From Thermodesulfobacteriota bacterium (GTDB taxonomy: Bacteria; Desulfobacterota; Anaeroferrophillalia; Anaeroferrophillales; Tharpellaceae): a stretch of 59,220 bases of DNA. Below are positions 45,879 through 54,632 of this stretch, piece by piece. A program made the translations under genes and the position numbers. The notes below the pieces were generated by a model. The model was not told where the DNA came from, did no database searches, and saw only the letters and a program-made list of their open reading frames with translations. The stretch spans positions 1 through 59,220 of the forward strand of contig JANTFH010000010.1 in NCBI GenBank assembly GCA_024763535.1. Reading direction: 5' to 3'. Within the stretch, counting starts at the first letter, position 1, and each line of letters begins with the position of its first letter.

Positions 45879-46342
45879 GCCCTAAAGCTCCGGTTTCAGC
45901 TTGGTGGAAAGCTCAGGAACTTCTCGCCCGCCGGGCCCACAGTAAGCAGGAACTTATAAATAAACTTAAGCTGCGGGATTTTCCCGCGCCTGAAATAGAT
46001 GCAGCGATCAGGCGCCTGCTCGAAAAGGGATTTCTGGACGATGAAGCCTTCGCCAGAAGTTTCACTGAAGAGCTTTTTTTTCGTCGCGGATATGGTTTTT
46101 ATGCCATTATAACACGGCTCAGGCGGAAAGGTCTCGAGGCCGGTTTATGTGAAAGAGTGGTAAAGGATTTCTTTGCTGAGATAGACACCGAAGACCTTTC
46201 TCAGGTGATGCTGGATTTGCTGAGTCGCCGGCGTTCCCACGAACGTAATCGGGAACGGCTTTTTGCCTGGCTCAAAGGTCGTGGATTTCGCAGTGATGAG
46301 ATTACCCCGGTTCTGCAGAGCTTAAACTTACAGGAAACCTGA
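45875..46342 (+). CDS. recX: Regulatory protein RecX
   Basis: RecX binds RecA filaments and limits their growth. The 155-residue protein is helical and charged, with the family pattern KAQELLARRAHSKQELINKLKLRDF, LLEKGFLDDEAFARSFTEE and RGYGFYAIITRLRRKGL, and ends in KGRGFRSDEITPVLQ. It overlaps the pilT stop (ATGA) and lies downstream of recA in the same direction, the common location split here by pilT. Confidence 0.94.
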   Translation: MSPKAPVSAWWKAQELLARRAHSKQELINKLKLRDFPAPEIDAAIRRLLEKGFLDDEAFARSFTEELFFRRGYGFYAIITRLRRKGLEAGLCERVVKDFFAEIDTEDLSQVMLDLLSRRRSHERNRERLFAWLKGRGFRSDEITPVLQSLNLQET

Positions 46343-46481
46343 AACAGCCCGCAGCCTTTTATACAGATTTTAACCGCAGGTTGAGTGCTTTATCGGAACG
46401 TCGGTTTCGGGAGCAGAGAAAATTGCCTGTGATTTGCTAAATTATTACGATTTAAGAGAATGACAGAGGAGATGACAGCCG

Positions 46482-49121
46482 ATGACTGGAAACGAGATTC
46501 GCCGGAAATTTTTGGACTATTTCGGTAGCAAGGAACATGTGGAAGTCAAAAGTTCCAGCCTGGTGCCGGCCAATGACCCGACCCTGCTGTTTACGAACGC
46601 GGGTATGAATCAGTTTAAGGATACCTTTGTCGGTCTTGAAGAGCGGGACTACAAGAGGGCGACCACGGCGCAGAAATGTGTGCGGGCCGGCGGCAAGCAC
46701 AATGATCTTGAGAATGTTGGACGTACAGCCCGGCATCACACCTTCTTCGAAATGCTGGGTAATTTCTCCTTCGGTGATTATTTTAAGGAGCAGGCAATCG
46801 AATATGCCTGGGATTTTTTAACCAATGTCATGGAATTTGATGCCGAAAAATTGTGGGCTACAGTCTATCTCGATGACGATGAGGCCTATGATCTCTGGAA
46901 GGATATGATTAAGGTGCCGGAAGCGCGTATCGTCCGCCTCGGTGAAGCCGACAACTTTTGGGCCATGGGCGATACCGGCCCCTGCGGCCCCTGTTCCGAA
47001 ATCCTCTATGATCAGGGAGAGAGCATGAGCTGCGGTCCAGATTGCGGCATCGGTTCATGCGACTGTGACCGTTATCTTGAGATCTGGAACCTGGTCTTCA
47101 TGCAGTTTGACCGGAGTGCCGACGGGGTTATGCGGCCGCTGCCGAAGCCGAGTATCGACACCGGTATGGGGCTTGAGCGTCTGGCCGCGGTCAAACAGGG
47201 GGTGCAGAGTAACTATGATACCGACCTGCTGCGCCGGATAATTGCCGCCGGAGAGAAACTATCGGGCAAGGTTTACGGTGAGGATGAGGAGAGTGATGTC
47301 TCTTTGCGGGTTCTGGCCGATCACAGTCGGGCTGCGACTTTCCTGATTGCCGACGGCATTCTGCCGGCGAACGAGGGCCGCGGTTATGTTTTACGGCGCA
47401 TTATGCGCCGGGCCGCCCGGCATGGGAAGATGCTGGGTTTGAATGAGCCGTTTCTCTATTGCATGGCGGAGACGGTCGCTGAGAATATGGCTCAGGCCTA
47501 TCCCGAGCTTAAGGAGTCGCTGCCGTTTGTAAGCCGGGTTATAAAAAGCGAAGAGGAGCGTTTCGGTGAAACCCTGGACCGGGGGCTTAAGGTTTTGGCG
47601 GAAGAGATTGAAAAACTGAAATCAACATCAGCTGAAACTCTTTCCGGTGAAGTGACTTTCAAACTCTATGATACCTTTGGTTTTCCGGTTGATTTGACCG
47701 CTGATATTATTGAAAAGGATGGTTTCGCGGTTGATCATGACGGTTTTAATGAACAGATGCGCAAACAGCAGGAGCTCTCCCGCAAAGCCTGGAAAGGCTC
47801 GGGTGAAGAGGCGGTGGCTGAAGTCTATAAAAATCTTGTCAATGAAGGTCTGAAAAGCGATTTCGTCGGTTATGAAAATTTTTCCGCTAAGGGCCGAATC
47901 CTGGCCCTGCTGCATGACGGCGGTCCGGTCTCCCGGGTTGAAAAAGGACAGGAGGTCGAGATCCTCTTCGACCGCACCCCTTTTTACGGTGAGTCCGGTG
48001 GTCAGGCGGGTGACTCGGGGAGGGGTGAGTCTGAGAACGCCTCTTTTACCGTGCTGACCACGACAAAACCGTTGACCGGTCTGATTCTGCACCGGGCCGT
48101 GATTGACTCCGGTGAACTGCGGCTTACTGATGAGTGCAATCTGATTGTTGAGAAAGAGGAGCGCCTGGCTGCCGCCCGCCACCATTCAGCCACCCATCTC
48201 CTGCAGGCTAAGTTGCAGAAGGTTTTAGGCAGTCACGTTAAACAGGCGGGATCTCTGGTTACCCCTGAGCGTTTACGCTTTGATTTCAGTCACTTTTCCG
48301 CCTTGACTGAAGCTGAACTTGAAGAAGTTGAAGCCCTGGTAAACCGAGAAATAATGGCAAATCTGCCGGTTACAACCGAAGAGACCGATATGGACAGTGC
48401 CATTGCCAAAGGGGCGATGGCGATTTTCGGTGAAAAATACGGGGATAAGGTACGGATGGTCAGTATGGGAGATGCGAGTATTGAACTCTGCGGTGGAACC
48501 CATATTCGGGCTACCGGCGAGATCAGTCTGGTCAAGATCGTCTCCGAGACCGGGATCGCCGCCGGGGTGCGGCGTCTGGAAGCTCTAGCCGGAAGCGCGG
48601 CTTTACAATATATCAATCAACGGGACAAAATTTCCCGGCAGGCGGCAGGATTGCTGAAGGGGATTCCGGAAGAACTGGTGGAGCGGGTTGAGCGTCTTAT
48701 TGACCAGAGTAAAGAGCAGCAGAAAGAGATTGCCTCATTGAAAGAGAAACTGGTCAATGCCAGTGTCGGCGGCGGAGGCGGTGGGGCCGTCGGGATTCAG
48801 GAGATCAACGGCATCCCGGTTTTAGCCCAGCGGGTCGAGTGTGACAATCCCAAAGAGATGCGTCAGATCATGGATGTTTATAAACAGAAAAACAGTGACG
48901 GCATCACCCTGCTCGGGTCCACCCATGAAGGAAAGGCGATCCTGATTGTCCATGTCGGTAAGGCCTGGCAGAAAAAATTTCCCGCCGGCAGATTGATTCG
49001 TGAACTGGCGGCGAAAGTCGGCGGTAAAGGCGGCGGCAAACCCGAACTGGCCCAGGCCGGCGGTCCGGAAGGTGATAAGCTTGAGGCGGCCCTGGCCCAT
49101 CTGCCTGAGATCTTGCAGTAA
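46482..49121 (+). CDS. alaS: Alanyl-tRNA synthetase
   Basis: AlaRS charges tRNA-Ala and edits mischarged Ser and Gly. The 879-residue protein has the class II core (FTNAGMNQFKDTF, RARHHTFFEMLGNFSFGDYF-type motif 2, TGMGLERLAAV motif 3), the editing domain with HHSATHLL and CGGTHIRATGEI zinc-type ligands, and the C-terminal C-Ala domain with a Gly-rich stretch (GGGGGG near 770). Length matches the family. GGAG lies about ten bases before the start; the region upstream shows no T-box. Confidence 0.98.
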   Translation: MTGNEIRRKFLDYFGSKEHVEVKSSSLVPANDPTLLFTNAGMNQFKDTFVGLEERDYKRATTAQKCVRAGGKHNDLENVGRTARHHTFFEMLGNFSFGDYFKEQAIEYAWDFLTNVMEFDAEKLWATVYLDDDEAYDLWKDMIKVPEARIVRLGEADNFWAMGDTGPCGPCSEILYDQGESMSCGPDCGIGSCDCDRYLEIWNLVFMQFDRSADGVMRPLPKPSIDTGMGLERLAAVKQGVQSNYDTDLLRRIIAAGEKLSGKVYGEDEESDVSLRVLADHSRAATFLIADGILPANEGRGYVLRRIMRRAARHGKMLGLNEPFLYCMAETVAENMAQAYPELKESLPFVSRVIKSEEERFGETLDRGLKVLAEEIEKLKSTSAETLSGEVTFKLYDTFGFPVDLTADIIEKDGFAVDHDGFNEQMRKQQELSRKAWKGSGEEAVAEVYKNLVNEGLKSDFVGYENFSAKGRILALLHDGGPVSRVEKGQEVEILFDRTPFYGESGGQAGDSGRGESENASFTVLTTTKPLTGLILHRAVIDSGELRLTDECNLIVEKEERLAAARHHSATHLLQAKLQKVLGSHVKQAGSLVTPERLRFDFSHFSALTEAELEEVEALVNREIMANLPVTTEETDMDSAIAKGAMAIFGEKYGDKVRMVSMGDASIELCGGTHIRATGEISLVKIVSETGIAAGVRRLEALAGSAALQYINQRDKISRQAAGLLKGIPEELVERVERLIDQSKEQQKEIASLKEKLVNASVGGGGGGAVGIQEINGIPVLAQRVECDNPKEMRQIMDVYKQKNSDGITLLGSTHEGKAILIVHVGKAWQKKFPAGRLIRELAAKVGGKGGGKPELAQAGGPEGDKLEAALAHLPEILQ

Positions 49122-49134
49122 ACTGAAATTAGCT

Positions 49135-49172
49135 GCGCTTCGCTGTTTCCGGCAAACCGGGCAGCGGAGCGC
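49135..49172. terminator. Strong stem-loop between convergent alaS and pheA
   Basis: GCGCTTCGCTG (49135-49145) and CAGCGGAGCGC (49162-49172) pair at 10 of 11 positions plus one wobble, with an inner CCGG-CAAA-CCGG helix. There is no clear U-tract, so it may be an imperfect bidirectional terminator or a 3'-end protecting structure. Confidence 0.6.
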
Positions 49173-49205
49173 GGATATTTCTCCCCGGTTTCATATTGTG
49201 GCCAT

Positions 49206-50276
49206 TTACCCGGCCTGCGGATATGAACCCAGAACCTTCATAAAAAGACAGATCTTCTTGGTTACCTTGATCATCTCGGCAACCTTCTCATCCTGACGAT
49301 GTCCGGTAAAATCGGCGATGAAAAAATAGCTCCAGCGCTCATTGCGAACCGGCCTTGATTCCAGTTTGACCATATTTATGCCGAAATCCGCCATCGGAGT
49401 CAGTACCTGATGCAAAGCTCCCGGCAGATGCGGGGTGACAAAAAGGATGGAGGTCTTATCCCGGCCCGAGGGTGGACTGTCCTCTTTTCCCAGGACCAGA
49501 AAGCGGGTGGTGTTGCCGGGCAGATCCGCAATTTTATGGGCGATACTTTTGAGATTGTAGAGTTCCGCCGCTGCCGGCCCGGCTATGGCGGCCGCATGCC
49601 CGCGTTGGGCGGCTACCCGTCGGGCGGCCTCAGCCGTGCTTCCGCATTCACTTAAAACGGCTCCCGGCAGGTTCTCTTTCAGCCATTGGCGGCACTGGGC
49701 AAAGGCCTGGGTGTGGGAGAAGACAACCCGGATATCCCGCAGCGGGACTTCCGCTGCGGCTAAAAGGTCATGGGATATCTGTTGATAGTGTTCGGCACAG
49801 ATTTTCAAATCGGAACTGTAGAAGAGATCGAGGGTGTGATTTACCGCTCCTTCAATCGAATTTTCCACCGGCACCATACCGTAATGGCACTGCTCCTTGA
49901 TAACCGCCTGAAAAACTTCGGCCACACTGCTCTGCGGCAGCATCGTCGATTCACCCCCGAAATGGCCCAGGGCGGCCAGATGGGTGAATGAGGCCTCGGG
50001 TCCTAAAAAGGCAATTTTATGACGGCTCTGCAGCTCCCGGGCGGCGGCCATGATCTCTTTAAAGATCAGCTGCAGCGCGGTTGGTGTCAGCGGGCCCTCA
50101 TTTAACTCTTTAAGCCGCTGCAGGACCAGGCTCTCCCGGGCGCTATTGAGGGTTGTCAGCCCCTCTGTCTGCTTTTGCCGTCCAATCTTTAACGCCAGTT
50201 TAAGACGCTGATTGATAAGCTTGAGAATCTCGCCATCGAGTGTATCAATCGCTTCTCTTAAATTATCAAGTTTCAT
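49206..50276 (-). CDS. pheA: Chorismate mutase / prephenate dehydratase
   Basis: This bifunctional enzyme makes phenylpyruvate from chorismate. The ATG at 50276 gives 356 residues: an AroQ chorismate mutase domain (about 1-85, LREAIDTLDGEILKLINQRLKLALKIGRQK), a prephenate dehydratase domain (FLGPEASFTHLAA, GMVPVENSIEGAVNHTLDLF, NTTRFLVLG) and a C-terminal ACT domain with GALHQVL and ESRP, the phenylalanine-binding motifs, so feedback inhibition by Phe is expected. It follows aroG by 55 bases and shares its attenuator. Confidence 0.96.
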   Translation of the reverse strand: MKLDNLREAIDTLDGEILKLINQRLKLALKIGRQKQTEGLTTLNSARESLVLQRLKELNEGPLTPTALQLIFKEIMAAARELQSRHKIAFLGPEASFTHLAALGHFGGESTMLPQSSVAEVFQAVIKEQCHYGMVPVENSIEGAVNHTLDLFYSSDLKICAEHYQQISHDLLAAAEVPLRDIRVVFSHTQAFAQCRQWLKENLPGAVLSECGSTAEAARRVAAQRGHAAAIAGPAAAELYNLKSIAHKIADLPGNTTRFLVLGKEDSPPSGRDKTSILFVTPHLPGALHQVLTPMADFGINMVKLESRPVRNERWSYFFIADFTGHRQDEKVAEMIKVTKKICLFMKVLGSYPQAG

Positions 50277-50331
50277 GTTGTCTACCTCTTGAAAAAATCG
50301 TAGCGGACTCCGGCGGTATTCCTTTTCCGGA

Positions 50332-51393
50332 TCAGGCCGCTTTGGTCTGATTGAGCATGCGGTTATGGGCGCAGAGCAGCAACTTTTCGGTACTCTCCCA
50401 GGAGATACAGGCATCGGTTACCGAAACCCCGTAAGTCAGCCGGTCAATATCCACGGTGTTGGGCTGGTTGCCCTCTTCCAGATTACTTTCGAGCATGGCG
50501 CCGACCAGGGCCGGGGTCTCTTCCAGACGCTGGCTGATGATGTTTTTTAAAACCCTCTCCTGTTCCCGGAACTGTTTGCGGGAGTTGCCGTGTGAGCAGT
50601 CGACGACAATAGATTCTCTAAGTCTTGCCGTTCTCAATTTCTGACAAGCCTCCTCAATGCTTACCGAGTCGTAGTTCGGCCGCTGGCCGCCCCGGAGGAC
50701 GATATGGGTCCAGGGGTTGCCTTTGGTCGAGACGATACAGGTTTTACCATGGGGATCAACGCCGATAAAACTCTGCGGAGTCTGGGAGGCCACCATCGCG
50801 TGGATGGCTTTATCGAGACTGCCGTCAGTGCAGTTTTTGAAACCGACCGGCATCGACAGACCGCTGGCCATCTCCCGGTGAATCTGTGATTCAGTTGTCC
50901 GGGCGCCGATCGCCGACCAGCAGACAAGCCCGGCCAGATACTGCGGCGTGATCGGGTCAAGCACCTCGGTTGCGGTCGGCATCCCCATTTCAGTGATCTT
51001 TAAGAGAATACGCCGGGCCCGGCGCAGGCCCTCATTCATATCACAGCTGCCGTTCATGTGCGGGTCGTTAATCAACCCTTTCCAACCGATGGTTGTTCGC
51101 GGCTTTTCAAAATAGACCCGCATTACCAGAAGCATAGTGTCGTTTACTTTCTTTTGCAGAGCCGTAAGTTTCCGGGCGTACTCAAGAGCCGCTTTCTCGT
51201 CATGGATTGAGCAGGGGCCGACGATCATCAAGAGCCGGTGATCATTATGGGCGATAATATCCTCGATCCGGCGCCGTCCCTGCAGTACGGTCTTTTCGCT
51301 GGCCGGGGTCAGGGGCAGTTCACGTTTCAGTACTTCAGGATCGATCAGAGGTTCGAAACTTTTGATGTTGATATCATGGGTGTGAGTCGTCAT
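50332..51393 (-). CDS. aroG: 3-deoxy-7-phosphoheptulonate synthase (AroG/F/H type I)
   Basis: DAHP synthase catalyses the first step of aromatic amino acid synthesis from phosphoenolpyruvate and erythrose 4-phosphate. The 353-residue protein has class I-alpha signatures: MIVGPCSIHD, MRVYFEKPRTTIGWKGL, TEVLDPITPQY, IGARTTESQIHREMASGLSMPVGFKN, GHK-type FIGVD region and VVDCSHGNSRK. GGAG lies eight bases before the ATG. Isozyme class (Phe-, Tyr- or Trp-inhibited) cannot be read; the leader and linkage to pheA point to phenylalanine. Confidence 0.95.
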   Translation of the reverse strand: MTTHTHDINIKSFEPLIDPEVLKRELPLTPASEKTVLQGRRRIEDIIAHNDHRLLMIVGPCSIHDEKAALEYARKLTALQKKVNDTMLLVMRVYFEKPRTTIGWKGLINDPHMNGSCDMNEGLRRARRILLKITEMGMPTATEVLDPITPQYLAGLVCWSAIGARTTESQIHREMASGLSMPVGFKNCTDGSLDKAIHAMVASQTPQSFIGVDPHGKTCIVSTKGNPWTHIVLRGGQRPNYDSVSIEEACQKLRTARLRESIVVDCSHGNSRKQFREQERVLKNIISQRLEETPALVGAMLESNLEEGNQPNTVDIDRLTYGVSVTDACISWESTEKLLLCAHNRMLNQTKAA

Positions 51394-51492
51394 GATGCAT
51401 ACTCCTGCTGAAGTTGTTAAAATTACTTTCTGGTTTTTCCAGGTCGATGTTTGTTAGGTGTCATCTGATTTTGTAACCATTTAAAATAAAAA

Positions 51493-51518
51493 AGCCGAAG
51501 GTCGGTTAACCCTCGGCT
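51493..51518 (-). terminator. Attenuator terminator in the aroG-pheA leader
   Basis: On the minus strand AGCCGAGGG (51518-51510) pairs with CCTTCGGCT (51501-51493), followed by TTTTTTATTTT. It lies between the leader peptide stop and the aroG start, about 100 bases before aroG. A competing pairing of GGTTTGCCCGG (51568-51558) with the CCGAGGGTTAACC segment (51516-51504) would remove the terminator's rising arm, the expected antiterminator. Confidence 0.8.
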
Positions 51519-51548
51519 CTGGTGAATTATTTCTAGAGTTTTCAACTC

Positions 51549-51629
51549 CTAAACGCTCCGGGCAAACCTCTCCTTATTCCTGCTAAAATAAAACCAGAAA
51601 TAGAAAAAGGTAAAAGGGGAACGCGGCAT
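51549..51629 (-). CDS. Aromatic amino acid attenuation leader peptide for aroG-pheA
   Basis: A 26-codon frame starts at ATG 51629 and stops at TAG 51551-51549. Residues 6-15 read FTFFYFWFYF, so nine of ten consecutive residues are aromatic (in total seven Phe, two Tyr, one Trp). This is the hallmark of leader peptides such as PheL and TrpL, whose ribosome stalls when charged aromatic tRNA is scarce and so prevents terminator formation. A GGAG lies 12 bases upstream, and a terminator and possible antiterminator follow. It is too short for standard gene calls. Confidence 0.85.
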   Translation of the reverse strand: MPRSPFTFFYFWFYFSRNKERFARSV

Positions 51630-51696
51630 TTTTTTATGTATCTCCGTAGGCTTGAGCTGTTTCCAAGCGGGTTAGTTAGATCTAGGCTGTCCCGCC

Positions 51697-51725
51697 CCTC
51701 TAAAGTAAATATGCTAATATGTCAA
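51697..51725 (-). promoter_or_regulatory. Candidate promoter for the aroG-pheA leader
   Basis: Minus strand shows a perfect -35 TTGACA (51725-51720), a 17-base spacer and a weak -10 TAGAGG (51702-51697). Transcription would begin about 60 bases before the leader peptide. The poor -10 leaves the exact promoter open. Confidence 0.45.
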
Positions 51726-51928
51726 GAGATATTATGCCTTAAACTAATAAAGCAAAAGCTGGTTTTTCAGCTATAATTGTGATACCGTAAGCGAAATTCG
51801 GTTCCTATGTTTTGTCTGCTGGCAGGTTTAAGGAAAGCGGCAGCGGCTGAATTTACCGGTCAATAGTTTGAGCGCTATGATGTGATATCCAAACCGGATG
51901 TTGTCTTTATTTTTTACGGAGGTTTGCC

Positions 51929-53002
51929 ATGTTGTCCGAAAAACTGCCAGCTTATAGAACTGCAGTCTTTTTCATGACATTTTTGCTCTCCGTTGCCCTG
52001 TTTGTCTGGATGTTGAGGCCGTTTATCTATACTCTGGTTATGGCCTTGATTCTGGTTGGTCTCTGTCATCCGCTCTATCTGCGCCTGGTCAAACCCTGTG
52101 GCGGTCGCAACTGGCTGGCTTCCAGCCTGATCTGTTTCGCCCTGTTTATGGGTATTTTCGTGCCGCTGGTGTTTTTGATTATCTCCCTTTCGGTTGAAGT
52201 CGCAAATTTCTACACCTATCTTCGCGGAGCCCTTACGGTCGACTCCTTAAATCACATTGTTGCCGGCCATACCGACAAGGCCGAACGCCTGACCGATATG
52301 CTGGCTCATCTGGGCATAAATTACAGTCTTAATGATATCCAGAATGATGTTATCCGCCTCGGCAAGGAGGCGGGTTTGTGGGTTTATAACTGGACCGGGA
52401 TGCTGGCCGGACAGATAATGACTTTTTCGCTCCATTTTGTGTTGTTGATCATGTTTGTCTATTTTCTTCTGATTGACGGTCATCGCGTAAAAGAGTATCT
52501 CATGGCACTTTCGCCGCTGCCGCGTGACCAGGAGGAGCTGCTTTTACATAAGTTCAACGATATGACCCTGGCAATGATTGTCGGCAATGGCCTGGCGGCC
52601 ATCGCTCAGGGAGTTATCGGCGGTTTCGGCCTGGCCTTTTTCAATATCCAGTCGCCACTGCTCTGGGGGACGGTGATGGCGATTTTTGCCTTTATTCCCT
52701 TTATCGGGATTTCGGTTGTTTTTATACCCATCGGGGTCTACATGCTCTTTGTCGGCGAGATTGCCAAGGGCATTGTTTTTTTGGGGTCGTTCGGAATTTT
52801 ATCCATGGTGTTTGAATACATTATTAAGCCGAAGCTGGTCGGGGATCGGGTCAAGGTGCATATCCTTTTGATCTTTATCTCAATTTTCGGAGGTCTGGCG
52901 ACCTTCGGTCTGCTGGGCATCATCTTCGGTCCACTGATTACCATCGCTTTTTTGAGTATGGTTGAGATTTATCATAAAAATTACGGTAAACATCTGTTGT
53001 GA
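51929..53002 (+). CDS. AI-2E family (PerM/YdiK-type) membrane transporter
   Basis: The 357-residue protein has about seven or eight hydrophobic segments in the AI-2E transporter pattern: LLSVALFVWMLRPFIYTLVMALILVGLCHPLY, FVYFLLIDGHRVKEYL, GNGLAAIAQGVIGGFGLAFFNI, ALLWGTVMAIFAFIPFIG-like segment and LGIIFGPLITIAFLSMVEIY. Members include antiporters and putative autoinducer exporters, so no substrate is assigned. GGAGG precedes the start, and the rhomboid gene follows by 18 bases. Confidence 0.9.
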   Translation: MLSEKLPAYRTAVFFMTFLLSVALFVWMLRPFIYTLVMALILVGLCHPLYLRLVKPCGGRNWLASSLICFALFMGIFVPLVFLIISLSVEVANFYTYLRGALTVDSLNHIVAGHTDKAERLTDMLAHLGINYSLNDIQNDVIRLGKEAGLWVYNWTGMLAGQIMTFSLHFVLLIMFVYFLLIDGHRVKEYLMALSPLPRDQEELLLHKFNDMTLAMIVGNGLAAIAQGVIGGFGLAFFNIQSPLLWGTVMAIFAFIPFIGISVVFIPIGVYMLFVGEIAKGIVFLGSFGILSMVFEYIIKPKLVGDRVKVHILLIFISIFGGLATFGLLGIIFGPLITIAFLSMVEIYHKNYGKHLL

Positions 53003-53020
53003 GGGAACCAGGAAGAATAA

Positions 53021-53857
53021 ATGAGTGATAAACGAAATTCAATGCTTTGCCCCCGGTGTCGTAAACTGATCAGCCGGGATGAAGAGGTTTGCCCCTATTG
53101 CGGGGTTAGCAGGCCCGGGCGGCGGCTGCCGGATATGTTGGCTCGCTGGAGTGCAACTCCCGGAGAGATTGTCCGGCCTTTAATTATTGTCAACGTCGTA
53201 TTTTACATACTGACTCTGATTATAGCACCGATTCATCTCGGCGGACTCCATAATCCACTGAGCTTTCTCGCTCCCGGAAACCGTTCTCTGTTGGTTTTGG
53301 GGGCAACCGGATCTCTGCCGATTTTTCAGCTTCATCGCTGGTGGACTCTGATTTCAGCCTCATTTCTGCATGGTGGTCTCCTGCATCTTCTGTTTAATAT
53401 GGTGGCCTTGAATCAACTGGGCCCGATATGTGCTGAGATTTTCGGCCTGCACCGTTTTCTGGTCATCTATATTGTCAGCGGGATCATCGGTTTTTATCTG
53501 TCGTCACTGGCCGGTATTATGCTGACCATCGGCGCTTCGGCCTCTCTCTGCGGTTTAATCGGAGCTCTGCTTTTTTACGGTAAAAGTCGGGGTGGTGAGT
53601 TCGGTCGTCTGGTTGTGCAGCAGGTTCGAGGCTGGATAATCGGCTTGGTTCTGATTGGTCTTTTTATGCCTTCGATTAATAACTGGGGGCATGGCGGAGG
53701 ATTGTTGGGGGGATTGGCTCTGGCGGCGCTTTTGGGGTATCCGGAGCGAAATTCGACCGGAATTTTTATTCGTAATCTGGCGCTGACAGTCGTGGTCGCT
53801 ACAGTCGCAGTTTTGGGCTGGGATCTATTTCAGGCCGCAGTCTTGATTATAGGTTGA
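53021..53857 (+). CDS. Rhomboid family intramembrane serine protease with zinc ribbon
   Basis: The 278-residue protein has an N-terminal zinc ribbon (CPRCRKLISRDEEVCPYCG) and a six-helix or seven-helix rhomboid domain. The likely catalytic serine is in IGASASLCGLIGAL, with Ala instead of Gly after Ser, and the histidine is in NNWGHGGGLLGGL. HGGLLHLLFNMVAL is the usual HxxxxHxxxN helix 2. The protease probably cuts membrane protein substrates; none is known here. It ends before a strong terminator. Confidence 0.92.
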   Translation: MSDKRNSMLCPRCRKLISRDEEVCPYCGVSRPGRRLPDMLARWSATPGEIVRPLIIVNVVFYILTLIIAPIHLGGLHNPLSFLAPGNRSLLVLGATGSLPIFQLHRWWTLISASFLHGGLLHLLFNMVALNQLGPICAEIFGLHRFLVIYIVSGIIGFYLSSLAGIMLTIGASASLCGLIGALLFYGKSRGGEFGRLVVQQVRGWIIGLVLIGLFMPSINNWGHGGGLLGGLALAALLGYPERNSTGIFIRNLALTVVVATVAVLGWDLFQAAVLIIG

Positions 53858-53899
53858 TTGTTTTCTAAGATTGACCTGAAGGTAAAATAGTATTTTTTA

Positions 53900-53934
53900 A
53901 AAAGGCCTGCGGTAATAAAGTCGCAGGCTTTTTT
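53900..53934. terminator. Bidirectional intrinsic terminator after the rhomboid gene
   Basis: GCCTGCG (53905-53911) and CGCAGGC (53922-53928) form a perfect stem with a ten-base loop, followed by TTTTTT on the plus strand and preceded by an A-tract that gives U-residues in the opposite direction. It separates the rhomboid gene from the converging udg gene. Confidence 0.9.
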
Positions 53935-53956
53935 ATGTCTTATTTGAACTGCGGTT

Positions 53957-54622
53957 TTATCTGGAAGGCATTTTCCAATCCAGAAGTTTCATGATCATCT
54001 GCATGTCATCCCAGACTTCCTTCTTTTTACCGGGACTGCGCAAAAGATAGGCGGGATGGTAGGTCGGCACGAGAACGCAGGTTTCGGTGAAATGATGCGC
54101 CCGGCCGCGCAGACGGCCGATGGTGGTGTCGGTGTTGAGCATGGTCTGGGCCGCGAAGGTGCCCAAGGCACAGACAACCTTGGGATTAATCGCTGCAATC
54201 TGGCGCTTAAGAAAAGGGGAGCAGGTTTTGATCTCATCGGGGTTGGGATTGCGGTTTTCGGGCGGGCGGCATTTTAAGATGTTGGCGATATAGACATCAT
54301 CCCGGGTTTTGCCCATGGCCGCGATGATTTTGGTCAAGAGCTGTCCGGCCCGGCCGACAAAGGGTTCACCCTGCAGATCCTCATCTCTTCCCGGAGCCTC
54401 GCCGACAAACATCAGTTCAGCCTCGGGATTACCTTTGCCGAAAACCAGATAGTTGCGGGTCTTACTTAAATTGCAGCGTTTACAGTCGCCAAGATCGTTA
54501 AAAATCGTTTCCAGAGTTTTTACCGGGTCGGTTTTTTCGAGTAAAACTCCGGAATTCTTTAACTCCCGCTGCCGTTCAAGATGGGCTTTCAATTGATTGA
54601 GATCGTCGTATACGTCAGACAT
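53957..54622 (-). CDS. Type-4 (Fe-S) uracil-DNA glycosylase
   Basis: Family-4 UDGs remove uracil from DNA and bind a [4Fe-4S] cluster. The 221-residue protein has [27 protein letters not shown] (motif A), cysteines in CKRCNLSK and [24 protein letters not shown] as cluster ligands, and the C-terminal motif [10 protein letters not shown]. About 35 N-terminal residues precede the first Cys. It follows coaBC by ten bases in the same direction. Confidence 0.94.
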   Translation of the reverse strand: MSDVYDDLNQLKAHLERQRELKNSGVLLEKTDPVKTLETIFNDLGDCKRCNLSKTRNYLVFGKGNPEAELMFVGEAPGRDEDLQGEPFVGRAGQLLTKIIAAMGKTRDDVYIANILKCRPPENRNPNPDEIKTCSPFLKRQIAAINPKVVCALGTFAAQTMLNTDTTIGRLRGRAHHFTETCVLVPTYHPAYLLRSPGKKKEVWDDMQMIMKLLDWKMPSR

Positions 54623-54632
54623 TTTACCCCTG

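Noticed and set aside
46343-46481. Possible T-box or other riboswitch before alaS
   Set aside because: No T-box sequence, specifier-type stem or U-tract terminator could be seen in this 139-base gap.
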